A DNA stretch of 64,000 nucleotides from an uncultured Bacteroidales bacterium (lineage in GTDB: Bacteria; Bacteroidota; Bacteroidia; Bacteroidales; ML635J-15). Shown piece by piece: positions 42,196 through 50,936 of this stretch; positions within the stretch are counted from its first letter, which is position 1, and each line of letters starts with the position of its first letter. The stretch lies in assembly GCA_905234755.1 (NCBI GenBank), contig CAJOIT010000003.1:321135-385134 (forward strand). The letters run 5' to 3'. A program made the translations under genes and the position numbers. Below the pieces are notes generated by a model. The model worked only from the letters and a program-made list of their open reading frames with translations. It had not been told where the DNA came from and made no database searches.

Positions 42196-42513
42196 TTACT
42201 CGGCAGCGGCTTCTGTTTCGGCTGCATCTTCAGCTGGAGCATCTTCTGCTGCTTCCTGAGCCTGTTCAGTGTTTGGCTTGTCAACCTTCTCGTGAGGAAT
42301 TGTGAAGCTTGCTGCGAGGCAGAATACTGCAAGGCAGATTGCCAAAGTCCAAGTTGCTTTTTCAAGGAAATCGGTGGTCTTCTTAACGCCCATAACCTGG
42401 TTGCCCTGGCTGAAATTTGATGCCAGACCGCCGCCCTTGCTGTTCTGTACCAATACTACCAATATAAGTAATACGGCGCAAATTAGAATCATTACAGAGA
42501 AAAAACTGTACAT
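42196..42513 (-). CDS. secG: Preprotein translocase subunit SecG
   Basis: A 105-residue inner-membrane protein of the Sec translocon: first helix (VMILICAVLLILVVLVQNSK), the conserved GGGLASNF loop, second helix (ATWTLAICLAVFCLAASFTI), then a long acidic Ala/Glu-rich tail. It follows the TPR-protein gene by 6 nt in the sigma-54 activator/lptE operon. Confidence 0.95.
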   Translation of the reverse strand: MYSFFSVMILICAVLLILVVLVQNSKGGGLASNFSQGNQVMGVKKTTDFLEKATWTLAICLAVFCLAASFTIPHEKVDKPNTEQAQEAAEDAPAEDAAETEAAAE

Positions 42514-42519
42514 AACTTT

Positions 42520-44385
42520 TTATTTATTCATTAAACGTTTAACATATTCAATTCGGGTCGCAAAGTAAATATTTTTTTCTGGATATTTCAAATATAATTT
42601 TTCATAAGTTTCCAACGCCTTTTCAAGATGTCCCTGCTTGATGTATATTTTTGCAAGTTGTTCAGTAAAAAGCTCTTCATCTTCGATAATTGATTCGGTA
42701 GACAACTTGTTGTCGCTGTGGTAGTCCTTCTTCGGGACAATCCTTGCCTTCGATTCGATGAACTTGTCAATCAGATTTGCCTTCTTGTTGCGGTCATTTT
42801 TGCGTTTTTCGATTTGTTCTTCGATGGTAGGTTTCGTGTCGATTTCTGCGGTTGATTCATCTTTAGCAACAGTTTGTTCCGGCAGATTTTCTTCTGGCTT
42901 TTCTGCGGTCGCAATGTTTTCGAACTGTATATTTGCGCTGTTGCCTGAGAATGTGATGTTGGCGTTTATGCCGAGGGAATGAAGTTGCTTTTCAATGAGT
43001 TCGCGTATCTGAGCCTCATTAATGGCGTTTATGGATTCAGGTTTCTGAGTTTCTTGGTTTCTGGTTTCTGGCTCTTCGGGTTCTGAATTCGATGATTCGA
43101 TAATTTGAAGATTTGAAGATTCTTTTTCTTCAGTTTCAGGTTTCTGAGTTTCTTGGTTTCTGGTTTCTGGCTCTTCGGGTTCTGAATTCGACGATTCGAA
43201 AATTTGAAGATTTGAAGATTCTGGTATCTCGGTATCTTGGATTTCTCGTTGAGACGCAAGGTCTTGCGTCTTTATGATTGGATTTTCTTCAGCGATTTCT
43301 TCTTGCTGGGATATGGTATCTTCTTTTTGAGAAGCTTGCGTTTCTGCGTTGCTTTCAGTAGGCTTTTCTTTTTCGGCTTGAGCTGCTGCTTTTGCCCTGC
43401 GCATTTCTTCTGCTTGGCGTAATATTCTGTCGGCTAGGCTCTCTGGTTTGTCGGGTTCGGGGAAGGCTGGCGGTTCTGTTTCTAGTTTCTGTGTTTCTAT
43501 GTTTCTAGTTTCAGGTTCTTCGGGTTCAAGATTCGATGATTCGAAAATTTGAAGATTTGAAGATTCAGGTTTCTGAGTTTCTATATTTCTGGTTTCTGGT
43601 TCTTCAGGTTCGGGATTTGAATATTCGAAGATTTGATGATTTGAAGATTCTTTTTCTTCAGTTTCTGGTTTCTGAATTTCTTGGTTTCTGGTTTCAGGTT
43701 CTTCGAGTTCTGGATTTGATGATTCGAAAATTTGATGATTTGAAGATTCTTTTTCTTCAGTTTCTGGTTTCTGAATTTCTTGGTTTCTGGTTTCTAGCTC
43801 TTCGGGTTCTGAATTCGACGATTTGATAATTTGAAGATTTGAAGATTCTGGGTATTCAGTTTCTGGTTTCTGAGTTTCTTGGTTTCTGGTTTCTAGATCT
43901 TCGGGTTCTGAATTCGACGATTCGATAATTTGAAGATTTGAAGATTCTGGGTATTCAGTTTCTGGTTTCTGAGTTTCTTGGTTTATGGTTTCGTGTTCTT
44001 CAGGTTCTGAATTTGATGATTCAATAATTTGAAGATTTGAAGATTCGGAAATCTCGGTAGCTCGGATTTCTTCTTGCTGAGACTCAATGTTTTGAGGCTG
44101 TACAATTGCGGTATTTTCTTCGGGTTGAGAAGCAAGGTCTTGCTTCTTTACAGCGATGCCTTTAAGTATATCGTGCAAGTGTTTCCTGTCAGATATGTAT
44201 GCGCAGGCGGTTTTCAGCTTGCTTTCGTATCTGATGTCCTTTATTGTGTGCAAGTTTTTGATATACAGCACCCAAGCGGATTGAAAGTATGGAAATTCAT
44301 CGAGCATCGCCTTTATTTCGGGCAAGCTGTCGTTGTCGAGTAGCGATGGATTGCTGATGTATTTTGCAAAAGTTTCCTTGTTCAT
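42520..44385 (-). CDS. TPR-containing protein expanded by repeat DNA
   Basis: A 621-residue cytoplasmic protein. Residues 1-90 (LDNDSLPEIKAMLDEFPYFQ; LHTIKDIRYESKLKTACAYI) and 470-621, with a TPR near the end (IYIKQGHLEKALETYEKLYL), form the conserved core seen beside lptE and secG in Bacteroidales. The middle holds eight copies of a 33-residue unit such as ESSNLQIIESSNSEPEELET followed by RNQETQKPETE, six in tandem and two more after a short conserved block (ADRILRQAEEMRRAKAAAQA). Palindromic elements are translated at 43250, 44083 and 44126. Function unknown; the length is far above what the core requires. Confidence 0.85.
   Translation of the reverse strand: MNKETFAKYISNPSLLDNDSLPEIKAMLDEFPYFQSAWVLYIKNLHTIKDIRYESKLKTACAYISDRKHLHDILKGIAVKKQDLASQPEENTAIVQPQNIESQQEEIRATEISESSNLQIIESSNSEPEEHETINQETQKPETEYPESSNLQIIESSNSEPEDLETRNQETQKPETEYPESSNLQIIKSSNSEPEELETRNQEIQKPETEEKESSNHQIFESSNPELEEPETRNQEIQKPETEEKESSNHQIFEYSNPEPEEPETRNIETQKPESSNLQIFESSNLEPEEPETRNIETQKLETEPPAFPEPDKPESLADRILRQAEEMRRAKAAAQAEKEKPTESNAETQASQKEDTISQQEEIAEENPIIKTQDLASQREIQDTEIPESSNLQIFESSNSEPEEPETRNQETQKPETEEKESSNLQIIESSNSEPEEPETRNQETQKPESINAINEAQIRELIEKQLHSLGINANITFSGNSANIQFENIATAEKPEENLPEQTVAKDESTAEIDTKPTIEEQIEKRKNDRNKKANLIDKFIESKARIVPKKDYHSDNKLSTESIIEDEELFTEQLAKIYIKQGHLEKALETYEKLYLKYPEKNIYFATRIEYVKRLMNK
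43040..44060. repeat. Eight ~99-bp repeats inside the TPR-protein gene
   Basis: Each unit joins a block reading ATTTGAAGATTTGAAGATTC on the plus strand to a block reading GTTTCTTGGTTTCTGGTTTC. Both blocks look like common Bacteroidota intergenic repeats rather than evolved coding sequence. Two tandem units sit at about 43040-43230 and six at about 43490-44060. Confidence 0.8.
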
Positions 44386-44386
44386 A

Positions 44387-44899
44387 TTACCAGTTTGCTA
44401 CGGATTTGTTAAAAATGTCGTCCACTAGTTCGTCGCAAATTTGTTGCATAAGTTCGCCTTCAACTGCGGAAAGGTTCTGCGAGCTTTCGAAGTCGGCATA
44501 TCGTGAAAATGATGATTCAAAGCTCTTTGATGGCTCTATGTTGTTGGTAAATTTCACTTTGACGCCAATTGTTAGCCTTGTTAGAGCCGAGGTTTCGTTT
44601 CCCTGATATGCCTGTGCCGAAACATTGTAGCTTGTTATTTCTCCCTCAAAGTATAGGTCGCCATTGTCGTTTACAAGGTTTAGGCTTGTCTGCGATAGGA
44701 ACTTGTCCTTCAGCGTTTCGGTGAAAACATTGCTGAGAGTTGGCTGTACAAGGCTTGCATGGTTAGGGAAAAACTCTACGGTAAATGTCTTGGTGTCGGC
44801 ACTAATGTCGGCACCAGTGAACGAATATCCTCCCTTACAGGCCGATATTGCGATGCACGATGCGATTAGTAATATAATATGTATCCTTTTCGTTTTCAC
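44387..44899 (-). CDS. lptE: LptE-family lipoprotein
   Basis: A 170-residue lipoprotein (ASCIAISACKGGYSFTGADI). TKTFTVEFFPNHASLVQPTL and LYFEGEITSYNVSAQAYQGN match the Bacteroidota LptE-like family, thought to plug the LptD barrel and help deliver lipopolysaccharide to the surface. It ends 1 nt before the TPR-protein start and follows the sigma-54 activator by 72 nt. Confidence 0.88.
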   Translation of the reverse strand: MKTKRIHIILLIASCIAISACKGGYSFTGADISADTKTFTVEFFPNHASLVQPTLSNVFTETLKDKFLSQTSLNLVNDNGDLYFEGEITSYNVSAQAYQGNETSALTRLTIGVKVKFTNNIEPSKSFESSFSRYADFESSQNLSAVEGELMQQICDELVDDIFNKSVANW

Positions 44900-44971
44900 T
44901 ACTTAATTTTTATTTTTCCTTTTTTATGCGCAAAGCATTGCGCAGCTACTATCGTTTTTCAACATTCAACT

Positions 44972-46216
44972 TCATTTAGCTATTCCGTATTCCTTTATTT
45001 TCCTATATAGTGTGCGTTCCGATATGCCAAGTTCTTCGGCTGTAAGTTTCCTCTTGTTGTTGTTTTTTGACAAGACCTTGATAATAAGGTCTTTCTCTTG
45101 GTCGGCAAGAGACCTTACTTCCTCAACAATTTCATCATCGTGAGGTTCTGATGCGTGTTGATATTGGATGGTTTCGGGGTGTATCGGCTGAACCTGAGTG
45201 TTGATTTTCAAGGTGTCCGACAAGTCGGTAATGATTCGGTTGTCGTTGTTGTTGAGCGAATACCTTATGTTAGGATTCTGGTCGATAATATCGTTGAGGA
45301 GGATTTTCATTTCATCCATTTCCTTTTTCATGTCGAACAGCACTTTGTAAAGTATTTCGCGTTCGTTTGAGAAGTCGTTGGCTCTGGTTCCTCCAATAAT
45401 TGCAGGCAAAGATGTCGAATGAATATCGATAAGGTACCGCTTCAAAGTTTCTGCCGAAATCGTGTTTCCTTTTTCTATTGCTGAAATTTGATCGGCAACA
45501 TGCTTCAGTTCGCGTACATTTCCTGGCCATCTGTAGTTTTCGAGTAGGGTGATTGCGTCTGGCGATAGTGTTATTGCAGGCATGCCGTACTTGTCGGAGA
45601 AGTCGCGTGCGAACTTCCTGAACAGCAACAGAATATCTTCCTTGCGTTCGCGCAGTGGCGGTATGAATATAGGTACGGTGTTCAGTCGGTAGAATAGGTC
45701 TTCGCGGAATTTGCCGTTGTTTATGCGTTCCTGCAGATTCACATTGGTAGCCGCAATAATTCTTACATCGGTCTTTTCCACTTTTGATGAACCGACTTTC
45801 ATGAATTCTCCAGATTCGAGAACCCTTAACAGTCGTGCTTGCGTTGGCATTGGCAATTCGGCAACTTCATCAAGGAAAATTGTACCGCAGTTGGCTTCCT
45901 CGAAATACCCTTTGCGTTCGGTGATTGCATTTGTGAACGCGCCCTTTACATGGCCAAAAAGTTCCGAATCGATTGTGCCTTCGGGAATTGCACCGCAGTT
46001 GACAGCAATGTAGTTTTTTCCGGCGCGGCGGCTGTAGCGGTGAATTATCTGCGGAATTTTTTCCTTTCCAGCACCACTTTCGCCAAGTACAAGCACCGAT
46101 AGGTCTGTCACGGCAACCTGAACGGCAATGTTTATTGCACGATTTAGTCCAGCGGAATTGCCGATAATCCCGCTGTTATTTTTTATTTTTTGAAGTTCGT
46201 CTAAACTCAATTCCAT
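44972..46216 (-). CDS. Sigma-54-dependent activator without receiver domain
   Basis: A 414-residue protein. Residues about 15-245 are the AAA+ domain: Walker A LGESGAGKE, the sigma-54-contacting loop as GAFTNA rather than GAFTGA, Walker B GTIFLDEVAELP and the R-finger region REDLFYRLN. A Fis-type helix-turn-helix closes the protein (LTAEELGISERTLYRKIKEY). There is no receiver or GAF domain, so it may be always active or controlled by level. It heads the operon for lptE, the TPR protein and secG. Confidence 0.94.
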   Translation of the reverse strand: MELSLDELQKIKNNSGIIGNSAGLNRAINIAVQVAVTDLSVLVLGESGAGKEKIPQIIHRYSRRAGKNYIAVNCGAIPEGTIDSELFGHVKGAFTNAITERKGYFEEANCGTIFLDEVAELPMPTQARLLRVLESGEFMKVGSSKVEKTDVRIIAATNVNLQERINNGKFREDLFYRLNTVPIFIPPLRERKEDILLLFRKFARDFSDKYGMPAITLSPDAITLLENYRWPGNVRELKHVADQISAIEKGNTISAETLKRYLIDIHSTSLPAIIGGTRANDFSNEREILYKVLFDMKKEMDEMKILLNDIIDQNPNIRYSLNNNDNRIITDLSDTLKINTQVQPIHPETIQYQHASEPHDDEIVEEVRSLADQEKDLIIKVLSKNNNKRKLTAEELGISERTLYRKIKEYGIAK

Positions 46217-46293
46217 CTCGCTACGAAATAAGTTTACAAAGGTAATGCATTTTTATGAAATTTTGTCATGTTTTTTTTCGTTTGTGTCAGTTT

Positions 46294-46322
46294 TTTGCAC
46301 ACGACAATTTTCCTTAACTTTG
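46294..46322 (+). promoter_or_regulatory. Promoter of the comF-like gene
   Basis: TTTG (46294-46297), 17 bp, then TAACTTTG (46315-46322). The ATG at 46331 follows after only 8 nt, so the transcript has little or no leader. Confidence 0.7.
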
Positions 46323-46330
46323 CAACGCCA

Positions 46331-47026
46331 ATGAAAAAGTTGCTTGAATACTTGTCTGATTTCTGGTTCTTGCTGTTCCCGAAGAACTGCGAGGCTTGTG
46401 GTCGTGCGCTTTCGCGTGGCGAAGAGGTGCTGTGCTTTGATTGTCTATACGAACTTCCGCGTACTCATTTCTGCAATGAAGACGACAATCCCATTATGCA
46501 GCTTTTTGAAGGTCGCATTCGGCTAGAGCGTGCAACGGCCTTGTTTTATTTTCAAAAGGGGAGTAAGTTTAGAAAGTTACTTCATTCGCTGAAATACAAT
46601 CATGAGCCAGAAATTGGCGTTTTGCTAGGTAAGGAACTAGGCGCCGAAATGCTTTCATCGGGTAATTTTTCTGATATTGATTACATAATTCCTGTTCCGC
46701 TGCACCCCAATAGGCAGAAAAAACGTGGTTACAATCAGAGCGAGAGGATTGCGGCTGGAATTTCGGAGATAACAAAAATTCCAGTGCTGGTGGATGTTCT
46801 TATTAGGAATACAGACACAAAGACGCAGACTAAGATGAACAAGGAGGAGCGTTGGCAGAATGTTTCTGGAAAATTTATCGTCACTGATTCAGATGTGCTG
46901 AAGGGAAAGCATGTGTTGCTTGTTGATGATGTTGTGACAACTGGCGCTACTACGGAGGCTTGCGGTACGACTTTGCTATCGGTTGAAGGTGTGAAACTGA
47001 GCATTGCGGTGCTGGCAAAAGCCTAA
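46331..47026 (+). CDS. ComF-family phosphoribosyltransferase-like protein
   Basis: A 231-residue protein. An N-terminal zinc-ribbon (CEACGRALSRGEEVLCFDCL) is followed by a phosphoribosyltransferase fold with YIIPVPLHPNRQKKRGYNQS and the PRPP loop VLLVDDVVTTGATTEAC. ComF proteins are linked to DNA uptake and natural transformation in other bacteria. The start at 46331 was chosen because an ATG at 46268 lies upstream of the promoter. Confidence 0.93.
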   Translation: MKKLLEYLSDFWFLLFPKNCEACGRALSRGEEVLCFDCLYELPRTHFCNEDDNPIMQLFEGRIRLERATALFYFQKGSKFRKLLHSLKYNHEPEIGVLLGKELGAEMLSSGNFSDIDYIIPVPLHPNRQKKRGYNQSERIAAGISEITKIPVLVDVLIRNTDTKTQTKMNKEERWQNVSGKFIVTDSDVLKGKHVLLVDDVVTTGATTEACGTTLLSVEGVKLSIAVLAKA

Positions 47027-47180
47027 ATGGGGATTTACGATTGACGATTTTGGATTTACGATTGGGCTGACAATATGCAAATGGATTTGCGATTGTTTCT
47101 CTAATGTCCTGAACTTGTTTCAGAATCTGAATATTTTTTTTGCGTTGTTTCAACGCATTAGGATTATTGTATAACAAAAA

Positions 47181-47200
47181 AGCGGCTAATCAGCCGCTTA
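47181..47200 (-). terminator. Terminator downstream of tRNA-Met
   Basis: AAGCGGCT pairs with AGCCGCTT around a 4-nt loop; on the minus strand a T-run follows. The nearby 47033-47075 stretch repeats GATTTACGATTG, a simple intergenic repeat. Confidence 0.8.
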
Positions 47201-47208
47201 ACTTTTGT

Positions 47209-47281
47209 AGCGAGAGGCGGGATTGAACCGCCGACCTCATGATTATGAATCATGCGCTCTAACCAGCTGAGCTACCTCGCC
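47209..47281 (-). tRNA. tRNA-Met (CAT), elongator type
   Basis: The minus strand reads GGCGAGGTAGCTCAGCTGG for the acceptor and D arm, an anticodon arm with loop TTCATAA (anticodon CAT), the TTCAATC loop and the 3' acceptor strand TCTCGCT. A 5' G1 opposite U and the stem pattern fit elongator Met rather than initiator. CCA is not encoded. A -7 box lies at 47312-47319. A C-to-lysidine tRNA-Ile2 cannot be fully excluded. Confidence 0.9.
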
Positions 47282-47429
47282 ATAATCAATTCCCGTTTGG
47301 AAATGGGACTGCAAAAATATATATATTTTCTGATGTGTGCAAATCTTTTTGAAAAAAATATACTGAGAATTTTTTTATTCCGAAAATAATGCTTAATTTT
47401 GACCACGAAATAACAAATATTTCTTGTGT

Positions 47430-47804
47430 ATGAAGAAGATTGAGTTAGAGTTTATTTTGAACACATCAGTGAAAGTTTTATATAATCGCCTGAGCACTCC
47501 TACAGGTTTGAACGAATGGTATGCCGACAAGGTCAACGAAAAGGATAATATTTTCACTTTCGAATGGGAAGGTGTTGACGAATCAGCAGAACTTATCGCT
47601 TCGAAGGACATGTCGATGGTTCGTTTCCATTGGTTGGAGTCGGAAGATGATGAATCGTATTTTGAATTTAGAATTGAAGAGCACGAACTTACTAACGATG
47701 TTGCTCTGATTGTTACCGATTTTGTCATCGATGACGAGGAGGACGAGGCTGTCGAGCTTTGGAATACCCAGATTGGCAACTTGAGACGTGTAATTGGTGC
47801 ATAA
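47430..47804 (+). CDS. START/SRPBCC-like (AHSA1-type) protein
   Basis: A 124-residue cytoplasmic protein. LEFILNTSVKVLYNRLSTPT and GLNEWYADKVNEKDNIFTFE are the N-terminal helix and strands of the Bacteroidota START-like family; FVIDDEEDEAVELWNTQIGN matches its C-terminal helix. The fold binds hydrophobic ligands or assists chaperones; the role here is unknown. TAATTTTG at 47394-47401 is its -7 box. A TTG at 47424 is less likely as start than the ATG at 47430. Confidence 0.85.
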   Translation: MKKIELEFILNTSVKVLYNRLSTPTGLNEWYADKVNEKDNIFTFEWEGVDESAELIASKDMSMVRFHWLESEDDESYFEFRIEEHELTNDVALIVTDFVIDDEEDEAVELWNTQIGNLRRVIGA

Positions 47805-47843
47805 TTGCCGTTTCGTCTTTTTCCTTTTACCATATAATAATAT

Positions 47844-49841
47844 ATGGGTAAAAAACTTTTTATAGCTGAAAAGCCGAGTGTAGCCCGTGAGTTTGCGAAA
47901 GCTCTCAAAGAGTCAATGTCGCGAAACGATGGTTATTTGGAAGGCAATGAAAACATTGTGACATGGTGCGTTGGTCACCTTGTGTCGATGAGTTACCCCG
48001 AAGCCTACGATCCGATAATGAAGCAGTGGCGTATCGAGACTTTGCCTTTCCTGCCAAAGAAGTATCTGTACAATGTGATAGATAATGTAAAGAAGCAGTT
48101 TGATATTGTCAAGTCGTTGCTGACTCGTGCTGATGTCGATTGCATTTATGTCTGCACCGACTCGGGCCGCGAGGGTGAATACATTTACCGTCTTGTCGAC
48201 AGAATGGCTGGAGTGCCAGAAAACAAGGAGCGTCGGCGTGTGTGGATAGATTCGCAGACCGAGGAAGAAATTTTGCGTGGAATCCGCGAGGCTAAACCGC
48301 TTTCTGCATACGATGCACTGTCGGATTCGGCTTACTTGCGTGCCAAGGAAGACTACCTTATGGGTATAAATTTCAGCCGAATACTGACCTTGAAGTATGG
48401 CTATCATGTGAAAAACTTCCTGAAACTTGACAAAAATTGTGTTGTCGCTGTCGGTCGTGTCATGACTTGTGTGCTTGGCATGATAGTTAGGCGCGAACGC
48501 GAAATCCGTTCGTTCGTGAAAACGCCATTCTACAGGATAATCGGGACTTTTGGACAGCAGGAAAGCGGTACATTTCAAGGAGAATGGCGTGCGGTTGAAG
48601 GTTCAAAATATTTTAACTCGCCGCTCCTCTACAAGGAAAACGGTTTTCGCAAGAAGGAAGATGCCGAGGCTTGCATGAACATGATGCAGGCTGAAGGCGA
48701 AACTGCTCAAATTGCAGAAATCGAGAAAAAAAAGGAAAAAAAGAATCCTCCATTGTTATTCAACCTTGCCGAATTGCAGAACGAATGCTCCAAGTTGTTT
48801 AAGATTAGTCCCGATGAGACATTGAAGAATGTGCAGGAGTTGTACGAGAAGAAACTCGTTACCTATCCGCGTACCGATGCGCGAGTGCTTTCGTCGGCGG
48901 TGGCAAAGGAGATAACAAAAAATCTGCACGGATTGGCTGCACAGTCAGAGTATCTGGAGTTTACGAAGCAGATAAAAGGTTTTGGCCTTTATGCAAAGAT
49001 TGGCAAGAGCCGTTATGTCGATGACAAGCAGATAACAGACCACTATGCAATAATTCCTACTGGACAGGGTGTGCAGAATCTCGCATCATGTTCCGAAATA
49101 GTCCAAAAGATATACGATAGAATTGTCCGTCGTTTTCTTGCAATATTCTATCCGCCAGCCGAATACAGGAAAGTTTCGATAAATATGCAGATTGGCACCG
49201 AGCATTTGTTCGCAAATTTCAAGGTGCTGGAAGATGCTGGTTATCTCGCTGTTGCTGGTTTGCCCAAAAACGACGATGACAAGCAGTCGCAGGAAAAAGA
49301 CGAAGTGGTTGATTCGGGAAGTTTCGAGTTCGTGAGCAAGTTGCGCAAAGGCACTACTTTGCCAGTTGCAGGTTATGAGATAAAGGAAGGGGAGACAACA
49401 CCGCCAAAGCGTTATAATTCAGGTTCGCTGATTCTTGCTATGGAAAATGCAGGTCAGTTGATTGAGGACGAGGAACTTCGTGCTCAGATAAAGGGTAGTG
49501 GAATTGGCACAAGTGCTACGCGAGCCGAAATTCTCAGCAAACTGGTAAAAATCGAGTACTTGAATTTGAACAATAAAACGCAAATAATCACACCGACAAA
49601 ACTTGGCGAAATCGTTTACGAGGTCATAAATGCGTCAATCCGACAAATGCTAAATGCCGAACTGACAGCAAGTTGGGAGAAAGGTTTGTCAATGGTGGCG
49701 AGCGGAACAATTGGAGAGCAGGAGTACATGGTGAAACTTGAGGCATTTGTCACCAAGATGACTGAATCGGTAAAGAAACTCAACAATCAGAGTTCCTTGT
49801 ATGGGGCTTTCCAGTCGGTGGAAGGGTATTATGCTAAATGA
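47844..49841 (+). CDS. topB: DNA topoisomerase III
   Basis: A 665-residue type IA topoisomerase. The TOPRIM domain is N-terminal (KKLFIAEKPSVAREFAKAL with the catalytic Glu; YVCTDSGREGEYIYRLV with the acidic pair) and the active-site Tyr is in KKLVTYPRTDARVLSSAV. It relaxes and decatenates DNA, often with a RecQ helicase. No C-terminal zinc fingers are present. The length and sequence suit a chromosomal rather than plasmid TraE-like version, though the distinction is not firm. Confidence 0.93.
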   Translation: MGKKLFIAEKPSVAREFAKALKESMSRNDGYLEGNENIVTWCVGHLVSMSYPEAYDPIMKQWRIETLPFLPKKYLYNVIDNVKKQFDIVKSLLTRADVDCIYVCTDSGREGEYIYRLVDRMAGVPENKERRRVWIDSQTEEEILRGIREAKPLSAYDALSDSAYLRAKEDYLMGINFSRILTLKYGYHVKNFLKLDKNCVVAVGRVMTCVLGMIVRREREIRSFVKTPFYRIIGTFGQQESGTFQGEWRAVEGSKYFNSPLLYKENGFRKKEDAEACMNMMQAEGETAQIAEIEKKKEKKNPPLLFNLAELQNECSKLFKISPDETLKNVQELYEKKLVTYPRTDARVLSSAVAKEITKNLHGLAAQSEYLEFTKQIKGFGLYAKIGKSRYVDDKQITDHYAIIPTGQGVQNLASCSEIVQKIYDRIVRRFLAIFYPPAEYRKVSINMQIGTEHLFANFKVLEDAGYLAVAGLPKNDDDKQSQEKDEVVDSGSFEFVSKLRKGTTLPVAGYEIKEGETTPPKRYNSGSLILAMENAGQLIEDEELRAQIKGSGIGTSATRAEILSKLVKIEYLNLNNKTQIITPTKLGEIVYEVINASIRQMLNAELTASWEKGLSMVASGTIGEQEYMVKLEAFVTKMTESVKKLNNQSSLYGAFQSVEGYYAK

Positions 49842-49859
49842 TTATCCGATTAAAGACAA

Positions 49860-49894
49860 TAAAAAATGCGGACAATTTTGCCCGCATTTTTTTG
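49860..49894. terminator. Bidirectional terminator between topB and rubrerythrin
   Basis: AAAATGCGG and CCGCATTTTTTT pair around an AT-rich loop, with T-runs on both strands for two convergent genes. Confidence 0.85.
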
Positions 49895-49909
49895 TATAAA
49901 GCGAATCGC

Positions 49910-50497
49910 TTATTTCTTGAAGTATCTGTTGTAGAGACCTTCGAAAGCTTTTCCGTGACGAGCTTCGTCGCGAGCCATTTCGTGAACTGTGTCGTGGATA
50001 GCGTCGAGGTTGTTCTTCTTTGCGCACTTAGCCAATTCGAACTTACCAGCGGTTGCTCCATATTCGCAGTCAATTCTCCACTTCAGGTTCTTTTCTGTCG
50101 AAGCGGTCATGTTAGGATCGCATTCTGAACCGAGCAATTCTGCAAACTTAGCTGCATGTTCTGCCTCTTCGAAAGCAGCCTTTTCCCAGTAGAGACCGAT
50201 TTCTGGATAACCTTCGCGATGTGCAATTCTTGCCATGCAGAGGTACATACCTACTTCGGAGCATTCGCCTGTGAAGTTAGCCTTCAACTGTTCAATAATA
50301 TATTGCTTGTCTTCGGGTGAGCAAGCGTCGAGATTCATACCTACGCCAAATACATGTTCTGCTGCAAGAGGAGCATTTTCCTGCATTTCCTTGAATTTGC
50401 TTCCTGGAACCTTGCAAACTGGGCATTTGAAATCTTCAGGCATGCTTTCGCCTTCATAAACGTAACCACAAACCGGGCATACAAATTTTTTCTTCAT
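49910..50497 (-). CDS. Rubrerythrin with N-terminal rubredoxin domain
   Basis: A 195-residue oxygen-defence enzyme that reduces hydrogen peroxide. The rubredoxin centre is first ([11 protein letters not shown] and [10 protein letters not shown]), then a four-helix diiron domain with [32 protein letters not shown] and [14 protein letters not shown] supplying Glu/His ligands. This reversed domain order defines the reverse-rubrerythrin type. Electrons come from NAD(P)H through a rubredoxin reductase. It is the first-listed member of an iron/oxygen gene group that continues to 52101. Confidence 0.94.
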   Translation of the reverse strand: MKKKFVCPVCGYVYEGESMPEDFKCPVCKVPGSKFKEMQENAPLAAEHVFGVGMNLDACSPEDKQYIIEQLKANFTGECSEVGMYLCMARIAHREGYPEIGLYWEKAAFEEAEHAAKFAELLGSECDPNMTASTEKNLKWRIDCEYGATAGKFELAKCAKKNNLDAIHDTVHEMARDEARHGKAFEGLYNRYFKK

Positions 50498-50529
50498 CGT
50501 CTATTTGTTTTTTATTAGTTAAATCGTTT

Positions 50530-50925
50530 TTAATTGCAATGGTGGTGGTCGCAGCTGTGTTCACAACCGTCGTGGTGGTGGCTGCAACATTCACCTTGCG
50601 CGTAAATTTTACCGTTGAGGAAGTTGAGTACGACTTCGCTTGTCGGACCGCTGCATCCGTTGAAAACGCCGATTCCGCTCGATTCGAGCATTGCTACAGC
50701 GCCTCCGCCGATTCCGCCTGCAAGCATCACATCTATTTCCTTCTCGAGGAAAGTGTGGATAATGTTGGACTTGCATCCGCAACCTTCGGGCGAATCCAAC
50801 TTCTCCTTGCTGATGATGGTCTTTGTTTCGTCGTCAACCTTGAATATTGTGAAATATTCGCAGTGCCCGAAGTGTTCGTCAACCATGTCGCCTTCCCTTG
50901 TGGGTATTGCTATGTTGAAAATCAT
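50530..50925 (-). CDS. NifX/NifB-like metal-cofactor-binding protein with His/Cys tail
   Basis: A 131-residue protein of the dinitrogenase iron-molybdenum cofactor family: FNIAIPTREGDMVDEHFGHC and LAGGIGGGAVAMLESSGIGV. Two Cys pairs (EGCGCKSN) and a metal-binding tail rich in His and Cys (CCSHHHDGCEHSCDHHHC) follow. Outside nitrogen fixers these proteins are thought to carry iron-sulfur or iron-molybdenum clusters. It lies between rubrerythrin and ferritin, suggesting iron handling. Confidence 0.88.
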   Translation of the reverse strand: MIFNIAIPTREGDMVDEHFGHCEYFTIFKVDDETKTIISKEKLDSPEGCGCKSNIIHTFLEKEIDVMLAGGIGGGAVAMLESSGIGVFNGCSGPTSEVVLNFLNGKIYAQGECCSHHHDGCEHSCDHHHCN

Positions 50926-50936
50926 TTCCTGCTGTT

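Noticed and set aside
43536..43826. Plus-strand ORF in the TPR gene (MIRKFEDLKIQVSEF...)
   Set aside because: It is the reverse reading of the repeat array, kept open by the repeat's composition.
46268..46330. N-terminal extension of the ComF-like protein
   Set aside because: It starts upstream of the promoter elements at 46294-46322.
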